NCBI RefSeq assembly: GCF_009863985.1 | Contig: NZ_WEZT01000005.1 | Location: 232,106-296,105 of the forward strand | DNA from: Furfurilactobacillus milii | GTDB taxonomy: Bacteria; Bacillota; Bacilli; Lactobacillales; Lactobacillaceae | DNA length: 64,000 nt | Reading direction: 5' to 3' | Shown: piece by piece, positions 8,162 to 16,609 of the stretch | How the letters are laid out: each line of letters begins with the position of its first letter | Numbering within the stretch: position 1 is the stretch's first letter | Notes under the pieces: model-generated | Told to the model about the DNA's origin: nothing | Database searches by the model: none | The model's input: only the letters and a program-made list of their open reading frames with translations | Translations under genes and position numbers: made by a program

Positions 8162-9835
8162 GTGGCAAAGCGGAAACTTGGTTCGTCAATTAAATTAGTC
8201 GTTATTGCCATGCTAACCGTGGGCGTTACAAACGTGATCAGCAGCACTTGGCCTGCATTAGCCATGTCGGTGTCGAAGGCTGATCCACGATACCAAACGA
8301 CGATGACGACTACCAATCAAGCTGGTCAGCATGATCAACGGCATCTTGTGATGGGTAAACATATTGATCACGTTTCCAATAGTACTGGCTTTGTACAAGT
8401 CTTCCCTAATCGTCGTCGCCAAACATTTACTGGCGTTGGTGGCGCCTTAACAGACAGTGCTGCCAGTGTCATTCAAAAGAGCCGTCCGCAAACACGCCGT
8501 CAAATTCTGACGGCCTACTTTGGTGCTCAAGGAGCTCGTTACACAAATTTGCGTTTGACGATTGGATCGACTGATTTTTCGACGTTTGGCTATACGTATG
8601 CTAAACAAGCCACGCCAGCGACATTCAGTTTAAAACCTGACGATGTTCACGTCTCACCGGTCTTACAGCAGATTCTCAAGCAGGCGCCCAACGTCCAAAT
8701 TATGGCCGCACCATGGGCGCCACCAAAATGGATGAAAGTTAGTCACCGCCGTGATGGTCAAAACTTTCTCGTCAACAACGCATTAAAGCGTGCTGCTATG
8801 TCCGCTTATGCTGACTACTTAGTTAAGTACGTTGACGCGCAACAACGCCGCGGTGTCGCGATTAAAACGTTGTCCTTGCAAAATGAATTACAAGCTAGCT
8901 CGCCATGGGAAGCAATGACGTGGACACCGGATGCAGCAGCGACCTTTATCACCCACTACTTAGGTCCTAAATTAAAAGCACGGCATCCACAAACAAAAAT
9001 TATGGTTTGGGACTACGTTAAAAGTGACGCCACTCAGCCAATCATGATGGGCTTTAATCAATGGACCCAGGAGTTTTACGCGCATCGAGGTGTGCACCAA
9101 TACGTCGACAGCGTTGGTGTGCACTGGTACGCCGCCAGTTTAAATGCTCAGATGAGCTTGGGCAACCTTAGTGGTCAACCGGCTTGGGATGATAATTTTA
9201 ACAACCTGGACCTGTTTCATCGTCAGCAGCCCCAACAACAGATTATTGCCACGGAAGCTGCACAAGAAAAAGGCGTTTGGCTCAATCAGTGGACGCCAGC
9301 AGCCCGTTATGGATACGACATCATTAACGATTTTGAACACCATGTTCAAGGGTATCTCGATTGGAACTTGGTCCTCAATGGCCAAGGCGGTCCGACTCAC
9401 GCAGCCGTTAATCCCTGTGGCGCTGCAATCAATGTTTTACACGCCGGCACACCGAAAGAGCAATTGGTGATCAATCCCGCCTATTACGTTCTCAAAAGAG
9501 TCAGCCGTGATGTCCAACCTGGTACCGTGAGTGTTGCCTCAACGACAAATCGCCAATTGGATCACACAGCCATTTTGCAACACGATGGCTCAACGCGACT
9601 GTTGCTTGAAAATCGGTCCTCTAAAGTACAAACAGTCCAGGCTGTTATCGGGCATCGGGCTTACAAAGTACGATTAACGCCGCATTCTTTCAACAGTCTG
9701 CAATTACCTAAGCAAACGGCAAAAAATTTGAAAACGCCACCGATAACGCATACGCCAACATCACTGAAGCGCTTATCGCGGTTCGATAATCACTGGGTAA
9801 CGCCAATCTATCGTTTCTTAGGATTACAGGACTAG
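8162..9835 (+). CDS. Secreted glycoside hydrolase family 30 enzyme (glucosylceramidase-like)
   Basis: A 557-residue protein with an N-terminal signal peptide (KRKLGSSIKLVVIAMLTVGV, cleavage probably near ALAMSVSKA). The GH30 barrel begins with FTGVGGALTDSAA, a family hallmark. The likely acid/base is Glu242 in LQNEL and the nucleophile Glu365 in IATEAAQEKG; WAPPKWMK and VGVHWY are also typical. The C-terminal part (about 440-520) fits the GH30 beta side domain. No LPXTG anchor is seen, so it is probably released. GH30 enzymes cleave beta-glucosidic or related bonds; the true substrate is unknown. GTG start after AAAGGAG. Confidence 0.88.
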   Translation: MAKRKLGSSIKLVVIAMLTVGVTNVISSTWPALAMSVSKADPRYQTTMTTTNQAGQHDQRHLVMGKHIDHVSNSTGFVQVFPNRRRQTFTGVGGALTDSAASVIQKSRPQTRRQILTAYFGAQGARYTNLRLTIGSTDFSTFGYTYAKQATPATFSLKPDDVHVSPVLQQILKQAPNVQIMAAPWAPPKWMKVSHRRDGQNFLVNNALKRAAMSAYADYLVKYVDAQQRRGVAIKTLSLQNELQASSPWEAMTWTPDAAATFITHYLGPKLKARHPQTKIMVWDYVKSDATQPIMMGFNQWTQEFYAHRGVHQYVDSVGVHWYAASLNAQMSLGNLSGQPAWDDNFNNLDLFHRQQPQQQIIATEAAQEKGVWLNQWTPAARYGYDIINDFEHHVQGYLDWNLVLNGQGGPTHAAVNPCGAAINVLHAGTPKEQLVINPAYYVLKRVSRDVQPGTVSVASTTNRQLDHTAILQHDGSTRLLLENRSSKVQTVQAVIGHRAYKVRLTPHSFNSLQLPKQTAKNLKTPPITHTPTSLKRLSRFDNHWVTPIYRFLGLQD

Positions 9836-9841
9836 CAATTT

Positions 9842-10329
9842 AGGTTCTATGTCAACTGTTGTTGGTTTTCTATTTAACACCCAATTATCGAATGATGATT
9901 GGGTGTTTTGTTTTAATTGTTTTGGTGAGTAAAATCCGTAAACGAAAGTTGTTAAATCGAGTGTAACCATACCCATTTCGTTTAAGGACTTTAATGCGAT
10001 TATTAGTGCCCTCAAGTGGCCCATTAGAATACCGATAGATCAGGGCATTATCCACGTATTCAAGATGATCCTGAATATAACTTAAGTGCTTTACTAAGGA
10101 CATTTGTCTCAACTAATGCCAGATGTAGCTCTTCAACATCGCTTTCAGTGATCAAGTATTTGAAGTAGGTAAATTTCCGGAAGTTCTTGTAGTCAAGGTT
10201 TCCAGCCGTTGATGCCCCATTCAAATCGCCTCCCTTGACCATCATTCCTTTCCAAATCTTGGCATGGTATATTGCCAAAGCTAATGGAATCGTTTTAGGC
10301 GATTTAATCTTTGAGGACTTCTCCGACAA
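9842..10329 (-). mobile_element. ISL3-family transposase remnant
   Basis: The frame at 9885-10112 carries the conserved C-terminus of ISL3 transposases: YSNGPLEGTNNRIKVLKR, with the third catalytic acid in LEGTNN, then YGYTRFNNFRLRIL. A different frame at 10060-10329 adds FRKFTYFKYLITESDV, which belongs further upstream in the same family. The two are out of phase, and the first 250 or so residues are missing. A possible terminal repeat (GGTTCTATGTCAACTGTTG) lies at 9842. The piece is inactive. Confidence 0.75.
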
Positions 10330-10560
10330 GGTTCATAACAAGACAGTTGCTCAAGATTACGTCTGAGTTTCGCTTCTAAATTCAAATTGCTGAGTTAACA
10401 GATTTATTGTACAAAAAGACACTAATAACCGTCAGCATTGACAGTTACTAGCGTCTTTTAAATATCAGCATTATTTATATTTCACAAGGACAAAAAACAG
10501 GCCAGTTTTTATCGAAAATATCGTTCCTATTAGATTCCATTCTAGAAAAAATGCGTTAAC
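10330..10560. other. Intergenic stretch with one terminator
   Basis: Apart from the hairpin at 10413-10459 nothing is recognised between the ISL3 remnant and the epimerase gene. Confidence 0.4.
10413..10459. terminator. Long hairpin terminator downstream of the epimerase gene
   Basis: AAAAAGACACTAATAACCGTCA pairs with TGACAGTTACTAGCGTCTTTT with few mismatches, and T-runs flank it on both strands. Confidence 0.7.
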
Positions 10561-11514
10561 TTAGTCAGTAAAGTAATGATCCATGTCATCTAAAAGTTGG
10601 GCATGTGTAGGTTTCCACTTTAACGTTTGCCGAGTCAACTTACTCGAAGCCGGAATGTCCATCGCAAACAACATTGATTGTGGCGCTGCAAACAACATTG
10701 ATTGTGGATCTACGCCGCTTTGTTGGTCGGGGTGCTGTGGGTCAGCATAAACATCTTTCACTGCTACATGTAATTTATCAGCAATCACGCTCCGAAGATT
10801 CTTCATCTTAAGTTGTTCCTCATCATTGGCATTGAAGAAATGCAACCCATCATGCGACCTCAAAGCGTATTCCAAAGCAAGTACAAACAAATGACCCGCA
10901 TCCAAAACATGAACGGCAGTCCAACGATTTTGCCCGCCATTATAATTTTCAACAAATCCTTTAGACTTTGCATCGGCAATCATGTTTGATACAAAGCCAT
11001 GATTTAAATCTCCATCTCCATGAACAATGGGTGCCAATCGCACAACATAGGCATTCACGCCTTCATTCAACAGCTCACGGGCCACGACCTCAGACTTACG
11101 TGGTGATCGCTGTGGAAATCCAGCATCGGCTTCATCATTTTCAGTAAAAAACTGACCTGGCAACATCACGGCAGTTCCATGTGTAACGATTAAAGGCTTC
11201 TGTGTTCCTTTTAAAGCCTCCCCCATCACACGAATGTCGCGTTCATCCAGTTCACATATTTCACTAAAGGTTTTAAAATGTTCTGTTGCCCCCATACCAA
11301 GGTGCAATACCGCATCAGCTTTAGAGGCAGTATCGGCTAATAAATCATAATCCTCTAAACTTCCTTTTAATGCTTGTGCACCCCATTTAGTCAACTTTTC
11401 AACACCATTATCAGAGTGAGTAAGTGCAGTAACTTCATAACCCTTTTCAATTAGTTCTTTGGTTAACGCAGTGCCTATAAAACCCGTTGCGCCAGTCATA
11501 AATACTTTTGTCAT
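10561..11514 (-). CDS. NAD(P)-dependent epimerase/reductase, extended SDR family
   Basis: A 317-residue protein with the Rossmann motif TGATGFIGTAL at the N-terminus. It has the extended-SDR layout, but the YxxxK region is replaced by PQRSPRKSEVVARELL, so the catalytic Tyr is not in the usual context. It probably acts on a nucleotide-linked or small carbonyl substrate. The ATG at 11514 has GAAAGG upstream; a TTG at 11535 is less likely. A 24-base tandem duplication at about 10665-10712 repeats the segment PQSMLFA. It is divergent from a TetR-type regulator whose gene starts 135 bases away, which probably controls it. Confidence 0.83.
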   Translation of the reverse strand: MTKVFMTGATGFIGTALTKELIEKGYEVTALTHSDNGVEKLTKWGAQALKGSLEDYDLLADTASKADAVLHLGMGATEHFKTFSEICELDERDIRVMGEALKGTQKPLIVTHGTAVMLPGQFFTENDEADAGFPQRSPRKSEVVARELLNEGVNAYVVRLAPIVHGDGDLNHGFVSNMIADAKSKGFVENYNGGQNRWTAVHVLDAGHLFVLALEYALRSHDGLHFFNANDEEQLKMKNLRSVIADKLHVAVKDVYADPQHPDQQSGVDPQSMLFAAPQSMLFAMDIPASSKLTRQTLKWKPTHAQLLDDMDHYFTD

Positions 11515-11649
11515 GTATAAATCTACCTTTCTCAATTATCATGATAACCAAACAATAGAGACATAATATCACCTTTGTGTTAATATTTGGGAGACAATAA
11601 TCAACAGTGTTGCTTAATGCAACACAATCTACAATTGGAGGATTTAGGC

Positions 11650-12144
11650 ATGCCAGATTTACGTACGCGACGAACACAAGCAATGATTCTTCGAGCTTTT
11701 ACTGAGTTACTGACGCAAGAACCCTTCAGCAAAATTACTGTAAATGAAATTGCCGATGCTTCACTGATCAACCGTTCAACTTTTTACAAACACTTTGTTG
11801 ATAAATTTGCACTGCTTGAGTACCATTTCAATCAAGTCACTGTTAATGACCACATTGAAACCCATGACATCTATCGGCACCCGTTTAAGATGCTTGCCGA
11901 AATTAAATCATCTAGCTTACGGCCATTAATACAAACACAAGCAGACGACGAACAGTTTGTAAAAGAGTTTTCTAATTTTTTCTTTGAGAGAATAATCAGT
12001 CAACACAAAGAAATTTCTCCACTTAATCAATGTTTCTTTATCGGTCGTGTAAATGCAATTACACGTTGGATTCGAGTAACACACCAGCAATTCGATATTT
12101 TTAGCGACTATGACGAACTAGATCGCATTTTTAACAATGTCTAG
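11650..12144 (+). CDS. TetR-family transcriptional regulator
   Basis: A 164-residue protein with a TetR DNA-binding domain at residues 1-55 (RTQAMILRAFTELLTQEPFSKITVNEIADASLINRSTFYKHFVDKFALLEY). The C-terminal part is short and divergent, as usual. GGAGG lies eight bases before the ATG. It is divergent from the SDR epimerase gene, the most likely target. The ligand is unknown. Confidence 0.88.
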   Translation: MPDLRTRRTQAMILRAFTELLTQEPFSKITVNEIADASLINRSTFYKHFVDKFALLEYHFNQVTVNDHIETHDIYRHPFKMLAEIKSSSLRPLIQTQADDEQFVKEFSNFFFERIISQHKEISPLNQCFFIGRVNAITRWIRVTHQQFDIFSDYDELDRIFNNV

Positions 12145-12434
12145 TAATTAAACGATGACTCGCAATCAAACAAACATACTATCAGGTTTCGCACCTGGCT
12201 CTATTAGATTAAATGAAAATCATCACCACAATAGTTTAAGATTCCAAGCCATGATTAATTATTATCGTCATAACTTTTTTATTTTGGGTTAGGCATCTCC
12301 AACAGGTAACTTCGATACTATTTTGTCAAGGATCCAACCATGACTGAGATGTTGAACTGATTGATATTTTGGACACAATTCTTGAACAAATTATAAAAGC
12401 ACTGCCAAGTAATCTGGACGATTATTTAAAAATA
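12145..12434. other. Intergenic stretch, possible coding relic
   Basis: No intact gene. Around 12355-12430 one frame reads ELIDILDTILEQIIKALPSNLDDYLK with neither a start nor a clear family. It may be the relic of a lost gene or chance. Confidence 0.25.
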
Positions 12435-12483
12435 AAGCACCCCATAATTTCGACTCATAGTCGTCATTATGGGGTGCTGTTTT
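12435..12483. terminator. Strong hairpin terminator downstream of the Tag-like gene
   Basis: AGCACCCCATAAT pairs with ATTATGGGGTGCT, with a T-rich tail on the plus strand and an A-rich lead, so it may work for both strands. Confidence 0.8.
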
Positions 12484-12501
12484 GTACATGTATGGTGTGT
12501 T

Positions 12502-13020
12502 TTAGCTGTCCCACACCTGATCTTGAATCATGCCGCAAGCTTTCATAAACATATAAGTCACGGTTGGTCCAACGAACGTAAAACCGTGTTTCTTCATGTC
12601 TTTGGCCACTTTACCAGCAAACGGTGTGCTCGTTTCCACTTCATCGCGTGTTTCGTAACTCTTAGTGTGAGGTACTTCGTCGACAAAATTCCACATGTAA
12701 TTGGCAAAACTGCCATATTCTTTTTGAACACCGATTATGGCCCGAGCATTTTTAATAACTGCCCGGATTTTTCTGGGATTGCGGATCATATTCGGATCGT
12801 TTAAAACGTTGTCAATATTTTCTAAGTCCATGGCAGCAACCTTAGCAATGTCCATTTGATAAAAATTACGCCGGTAAGCTGGCAACTTGCTAGCAGCTGC
12901 TTGCCAACTTAACCCCACCTGAAAAACACCAACAGTTAATAATTCAAACATCCGCTGATCGTCATGAGTTTCTTTCCCAAAATCGCGATCATATTCAATT
13001 ACCCCAGCTGATTTAGCCAT
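12502..13020 (-). CDS. DNA-3-methyladenine glycosylase I (Tag)-like protein lacking key residues
   Basis: A 172-residue protein aligning along E. coli Tag: HDDQRMFELLTVGVFQVGLSW, KVAAMDLENIDNVL, MIRNPRKIRAVIKNARA, GFTFVGPTVTYMFMKACG. Tag removes 3-methyladenine from alkylated DNA. Here the N-terminal Cys-x-Trp zinc ligand is absent, the residue equivalent to Glu38 is Gly, and the C-terminal His/Cys zinc ligands are replaced (IQDQVWDS). Such forms seem common in lactobacilli, so the protein may be a family variant with altered chemistry rather than a recent mutant. Placed just downstream of the broken aldo/keto reductase on the same strand. Confidence 0.8.
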   Translation of the reverse strand: MAKSAGVIEYDRDFGKETHDDQRMFELLTVGVFQVGLSWQAAASKLPAYRRNFYQMDIAKVAAMDLENIDNVLNDPNMIRNPRKIRAVIKNARAIIGVQKEYGSFANYMWNFVDEVPHTKSYETRDEVETSTPFAGKVAKDMKKHGFTFVGPTVTYMFMKACGMIQDQVWDS

Positions 13021-13082
13021 TCGCAGACTCCTTAATTGCCTGCGTCGTTAGTGATCGATGAAGTAACTTAACGCAAGCTAAT

Positions 13083-13952
13083 TTATTTATGATTCTGATT
13101 GTCGTAGGTCGTAGAACGCTTTAAGAACGCTTCATCGTTAGGATCTGAACCCACCCGACCGTTGCGGTCTAACGTCGCAATGGCGCGCATCTCTTCCGGC
13201 GTTAACGAAAAATCAAAGATGTCCGCATTTTCCTCGATTCGTTGCTGATGAACGGACTTGGGGATGACCACCTCACCGCGTTGAACGTGCCAGCGGAGAA
13301 AAATTTGTGCTGCACTCTTACGATGCTTAGCGGCCAAGTCAACGATCGCCGGATCACTGAGCACGTCACTCTTGCCACCGCCCTATGGACTCCATGCCTC
13401 GTGAACAATATGGTTGATTTCACAGTACTCATGGACTTCATTTTGTTGCAAGTATGGATGTGTTTCAACTTGGTTAATCATCGGTGAAACCGTGGCCGAT
13501 GCCATCAAATGTTCAATGTGCCGTGGTTCAAAGTTGGAAACACCAATCGCCCGAATTTTACCAGCGTGATACAGGTCTTCCATGGCCCGCCAATTTTCTT
13601 CATAGCCAGCAGCCGGCCAGTGAATCAGATACAAATCCAAATAGTCAAAGTCTAATAGGCTTAGTGATCGGTTAAATTGATCAATTGTTTCCTGATAGCC
13701 GCGGATATTATTCCAAACTTTGGACGTGACAAATAAGTCTTGTCGTGGCACACCACTTTGACGAACACCATCGCCGACAGCGGCCTCGTTACCGTAAAAA
13801 CTAGCCGTATCAATATGACGGTATCCCGCTTTCACTGCGTCAACAACACTGTCAACGACGACTTGCGGATCATTGACACGAAAGACGCCTAATCCAATTT
13901 GAGGGATTTCAACGCCATTACTCAGTGTGATGTTAGGAATGTTTGAACTCAT
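13083..13952 (-). pseudogene. Aldo/keto reductase interrupted by one amber codon
   Basis: One continuous frame of 289 codons reads through a single TAG at 13383-13385. Upstream come DTASFYGNEAAVGDG, SKVWNNIRG, YLIHWPAAG and GVSNFEPRH, then HEAWSP-stop-GGGKSDVLSDPAIVDLA and a normal C-terminal FSLTPEEMRAI. Family members read WSPLGGG here, so a Leu codon has become TAG by one base change. No frameshift is needed. The ATG at 13952 has GAAAGG nine bases upstream. It was an NADPH-dependent reductase of the 2,5-diketogluconate reductase type. A recent inactivation or a sequencing error are both possible. Confidence 0.85.
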
Positions 13953-14152
13953 GTTTGTCATCCTTTCTCAAATAAACTTACTTGTCCATTATCTCGTGAA
14001 TGCCGCCATGTTTCAAATCCATTCATCATTCGTTTAAGAAAAAGAATGCGCAGTGACAGTCGTTATCGGCACACAGTAAATAATTGTCGTAAAATTAAAG
14101 ATAGTATGTAAATCTGATGAAATGCAATCAACTATGAAAGTTGGTGATTCTT

Positions 14153-14833
14153 ATGCAAAGAGCTACGGTAATTAGCGATCACACATTTATCATGAAATTC
14201 AGAACGGCGATTCTGCTTGCCTTTATTGGTGGGATGGTCGATGCCGATTCTTTTTGGTTTCACGGCGGTGTTTTTGCGAGTCTGCAGTCTGGTAACCTGG
14301 TCCTTCTTGGGATTAACATCGCTCGCGGACATTGGACTGCTGTTTGGCAACGGTTGATTCCATTGCTGATTTTCTTCTTGGCTGTTGGTGTTACCCGGAT
14401 CGTTCAGCAAACTATTTCAGTTCAGTCACTTCGCCAATGGATACGGATAACCATTGCTGTCGAAACGCTGTTAATTATCCTATCGGCTACGCTTAACTTC
14501 CTACCTAATATCGTCATTACGTCGGGACTCTCGGCTTTATCCGGGATTCAACTGCAATCCTTTCGCAATATTGACGATGTGACATTTAATTCGACGATGA
14601 TGACGGGCAATATTCGTGCTTGTGCGGCCTTTTTGTTTGGTGGCCTCTGGCAACATGATTGGGTAATGGTTAATCAAGGGCTAAAACTACTCGGTATTTT
14701 CTCCGGCTTTTGTATTGGCGCCGTGACGCTTGTTTTTCTAAGTGATCAATTCGGGCAATTATCGCTGTTGCTAGCGGTAATCATTCTGATCATTATTTTA
14801 GTGGACCTATTGTCCACACATCTCACTGATTAA
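14153..14833 (+). CDS. YoaK-like DUF1275 family membrane protein
   Basis: About 226 residues with six or so hydrophobic segments. The N-terminal FIGGMVDADSFWFHGGVFASLQSGNLVLLGI and the central QLQSFRNIDDVTFNSTMMTGNIR are the paired motifs of DUF1275 proteins. Function in bacteria is not established; it sits in the cytoplasmic membrane. No strong ribosome binding site is seen, so the start could also be the GTG at 14141. It stands alone between two terminators. Confidence 0.8.
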   Translation: MQRATVISDHTFIMKFRTAILLAFIGGMVDADSFWFHGGVFASLQSGNLVLLGINIARGHWTAVWQRLIPLLIFFLAVGVTRIVQQTISVQSLRQWIRITIAVETLLIILSATLNFLPNIVITSGLSALSGIQLQSFRNIDDVTFNSTMMTGNIRACAAFLFGGLWQHDWVMVNQGLKLLGIFSGFCIGAVTLVFLSDQFGQLSLLLAVIILIIILVDLLSTHLTD

Positions 14834-14843
14834 ACTGCAAAAT

Positions 14844-14903
14844 AAAAAGCCATTTTCATGTTTGCACTGTCATCAGACAGTACCGTTGTGAAAATGGCAT
14901 TTT
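14844..14903. terminator. Terminator between the DUF1275 and degV genes
   Basis: AAAAAGCCATTTTCAT is complementary to GTGAAAATGGCATTTT, with T-runs on both strands, so it can serve both convergent genes. Confidence 0.75.
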
Positions 14904-14925
14904 AAATTAACAATCAAAATTTTAG

Positions 14926-15804
14926 TTAATCTTTATAAGCGCGTTTGTAATCAATAACCCAAGCTAGGGCAAGCGCTTTTTCACCTAAATGAGCACCGAT
15001 AACTGGCCCAAAATAACTTAGCTCAAACGGCATTTCAGGAAATTGCTTGGCTAGTTTGTCCCGCCACGTTTGTGCGGCAACTGGATCGTTGCCATGGATG
15101 ACGATGCCTCGTAGCGGATAGTCAACCTTTTGCTGTGCTTCAGTAAACAATGTTTCCACTCTTGCCAACGCCTTTTTAGTGGAACGCACTTTTTCGAAAG
15201 CGACAATTTCATGTGTGTCGTCATCAAATGTCAGTAGTGGTTTGATTTTTAACACAGACCCAATGAAAGCTGAGGCGTTGGACAACCGGCCGCCACGCAC
15301 CAAGTTCTGTAAATCGTCAACCACAAAGTATTCACCCATCGTGGCGCGCATTTCTTCCAGCCGAGCAATAATTTCATCAGCATCGGCACCATTCTTAACC
15401 ATGTGTGCGGCTTCTAGAACCAAGTATCCCATCAGCCTAACCGTAATTTGCGAGTCAAACGGAATTACTTTGATTCGATCACTAACTTCACTAGCGACGC
15501 CTTGCAACGAATTAACAAAGCCAGAGATGGTGGAAGCTAAGTGAATGCTAATTACGGTGTCATAACCCTCATCAGCCAAGTGGTTATATAAATCAATCAT
15601 TTCACCTAATGGTGGTTGCGACGTACTGGGAAACGATTTTGATTCACGCAGTAACTGGTAGAATCCTTCCGTACTAATGTCGACACCCTCGTCAAAGGTC
15701 TTGCCGTCCACAACAAACGGAATCGGAACTACGTGGATATTATTTTCATCAACTTCAGTTTGCGACAGGTAACAGGTACTGTCTGTAACCACGGCAATCT
15801 TCAT
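14926..15804 (-). CDS. DegV-family fatty-acid-binding protein
   Basis: A 292-residue DegV protein. It opens with KIAVVTDSTCYLSQ, has SFPSTSQPPLGEM and ISIHLASTISGF, and the LQNLVRGGRLSNASAFIGSVLKIKPLL segment that lines the lipid pocket. Such proteins (FakB type) bind a fatty acid and present it to the kinase FakA for phosphorylation before membrane lipid synthesis. No fakA is nearby. It is a single gene with its own terminator. Confidence 0.88.
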   Translation of the reverse strand: MKIAVVTDSTCYLSQTEVDENNIHVVPIPFVVDGKTFDEGVDISTEGFYQLLRESKSFPSTSQPPLGEMIDLYNHLADEGYDTVISIHLASTISGFVNSLQGVASEVSDRIKVIPFDSQITVRLMGYLVLEAAHMVKNGADADEIIARLEEMRATMGEYFVVDDLQNLVRGGRLSNASAFIGSVLKIKPLLTFDDDTHEIVAFEKVRSTKKALARVETLFTEAQQKVDYPLRGIVIHGNDPVAAQTWRDKLAKQFPEMPFELSYFGPVIGAHLGEKALALAWVIDYKRAYKD

Positions 15805-15860
15805 AAGCTCTCGTTAGCCTTCTTTTTTCCAAAATGTATTTTTCAATTCTAACACACATC

Positions 15861-15905
15861 AAAAAAAGCGACTACCACTCATCGACAAAATGACGGTATC
15901 GCTTC
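15861..15905 (-). terminator. Terminator of the marR gene
   Basis: On the minus strand AAGCGATACC pairs with GGTAGTCGCTT (one bulge), followed by seven T. Confidence 0.65.
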
Positions 15906-15967
15906 TATATGAACATAAATAATAGTGCCTCAATAATAAAGGTCTCTTTATAAACAGTAACTATACG

Positions 15968-16399
15968 CTAGTTAACGCCGTTTTTATTTGTTCGGGATAA
16001 GCTCGTTTCTAACCGATTTAACAAAATCTGTAGCAAGTTTTTTTCTTCATCTGTCCACTTATCAAATACCGTAGCTGTGAGCTGTTCGTACCCTTGGTTG
16101 ATATCAGTCAATGCCTGTTGGCCCTGTTCCGTGACGTGATAAATGAGCTGCCGGTGGTCACGGCCAGTTGCTTCTTTGTCGATCATGGCCTTAGTACCGA
16201 GACTCTTGAGCTGACGACTCAATGTAGATGTGTCAAGCGTAGTGGCAGCTGACAACTGTTCTTGCGTTGTGTGACCGTCTGCCAAATTCATCAACAATTG
16301 CCATTCTGCGATGGTTAACTGATATTGTTTAGTTAATGCTAATAATTGTGCTCGATGAATTTTTTCACTGTCTCGTAAGGCTTCTAAACTCTGTTTCAT
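15968..16399 (-). CDS. MarR-family transcriptional regulator
   Basis: A 143-residue winged-helix regulator: TIAEWQLLMNLADGHTTQEQLSAATTLDTSTLSRQLKSLGTKAMIDKEATGRDHRQLIYHVTEQGQQAL gives the recognition helix and the wing (GRDHRQ). MarR proteins bind as dimers and respond to phenolic or oxidative signals. It is divergent from rqcH but about 210 bases away, with no sign that it controls that gene. Targets unknown. Confidence 0.87.
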   Translation of the reverse strand: MKQSLEALRDSEKIHRAQLLALTKQYQLTIAEWQLLMNLADGHTTQEQLSAATTLDTSTLSRQLKSLGTKAMIDKEATGRDHRQLIYHVTEQGQQALTDINQGYEQLTATVFDKWTDEEKNLLQILLNRLETSLSRTNKNGVN

Positions 16400-16609
16400 A
16401 TGTATGTACCTGCATTCGTTAATATTTTCTTAACCTGTATTGTATTGTACAATATCAAACTTGCACTTTACAAGTACCATTATTCAATTCTTTATTTTGC
16501 CTTGTAAATTAGAGACGTCTATAATAATAAAGACTGTTCTGTAGTTTGCTTGATCAAAAGTGGACTAACATTAATCACACAATCAATCTTATTAAGGAGG
16601 TGCTTTGAA

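Noticed and set aside
9171-9470. Open frames on both strands inside the GH30 gene
   Set aside because: Shadows of the GH30 coding region.
12355-12430. A helical-looking frame segment (DILDTILEQIIKALPSNLDDYLK)
   Set aside because: It has no start codon, no ribosome binding site and is too short to assign; noted only as a possible relic.
12469-12804. An open frame of 111 codons on the plus strand
   Set aside because: It is antisense to the Tag-like gene and is a shadow of its codon pattern.
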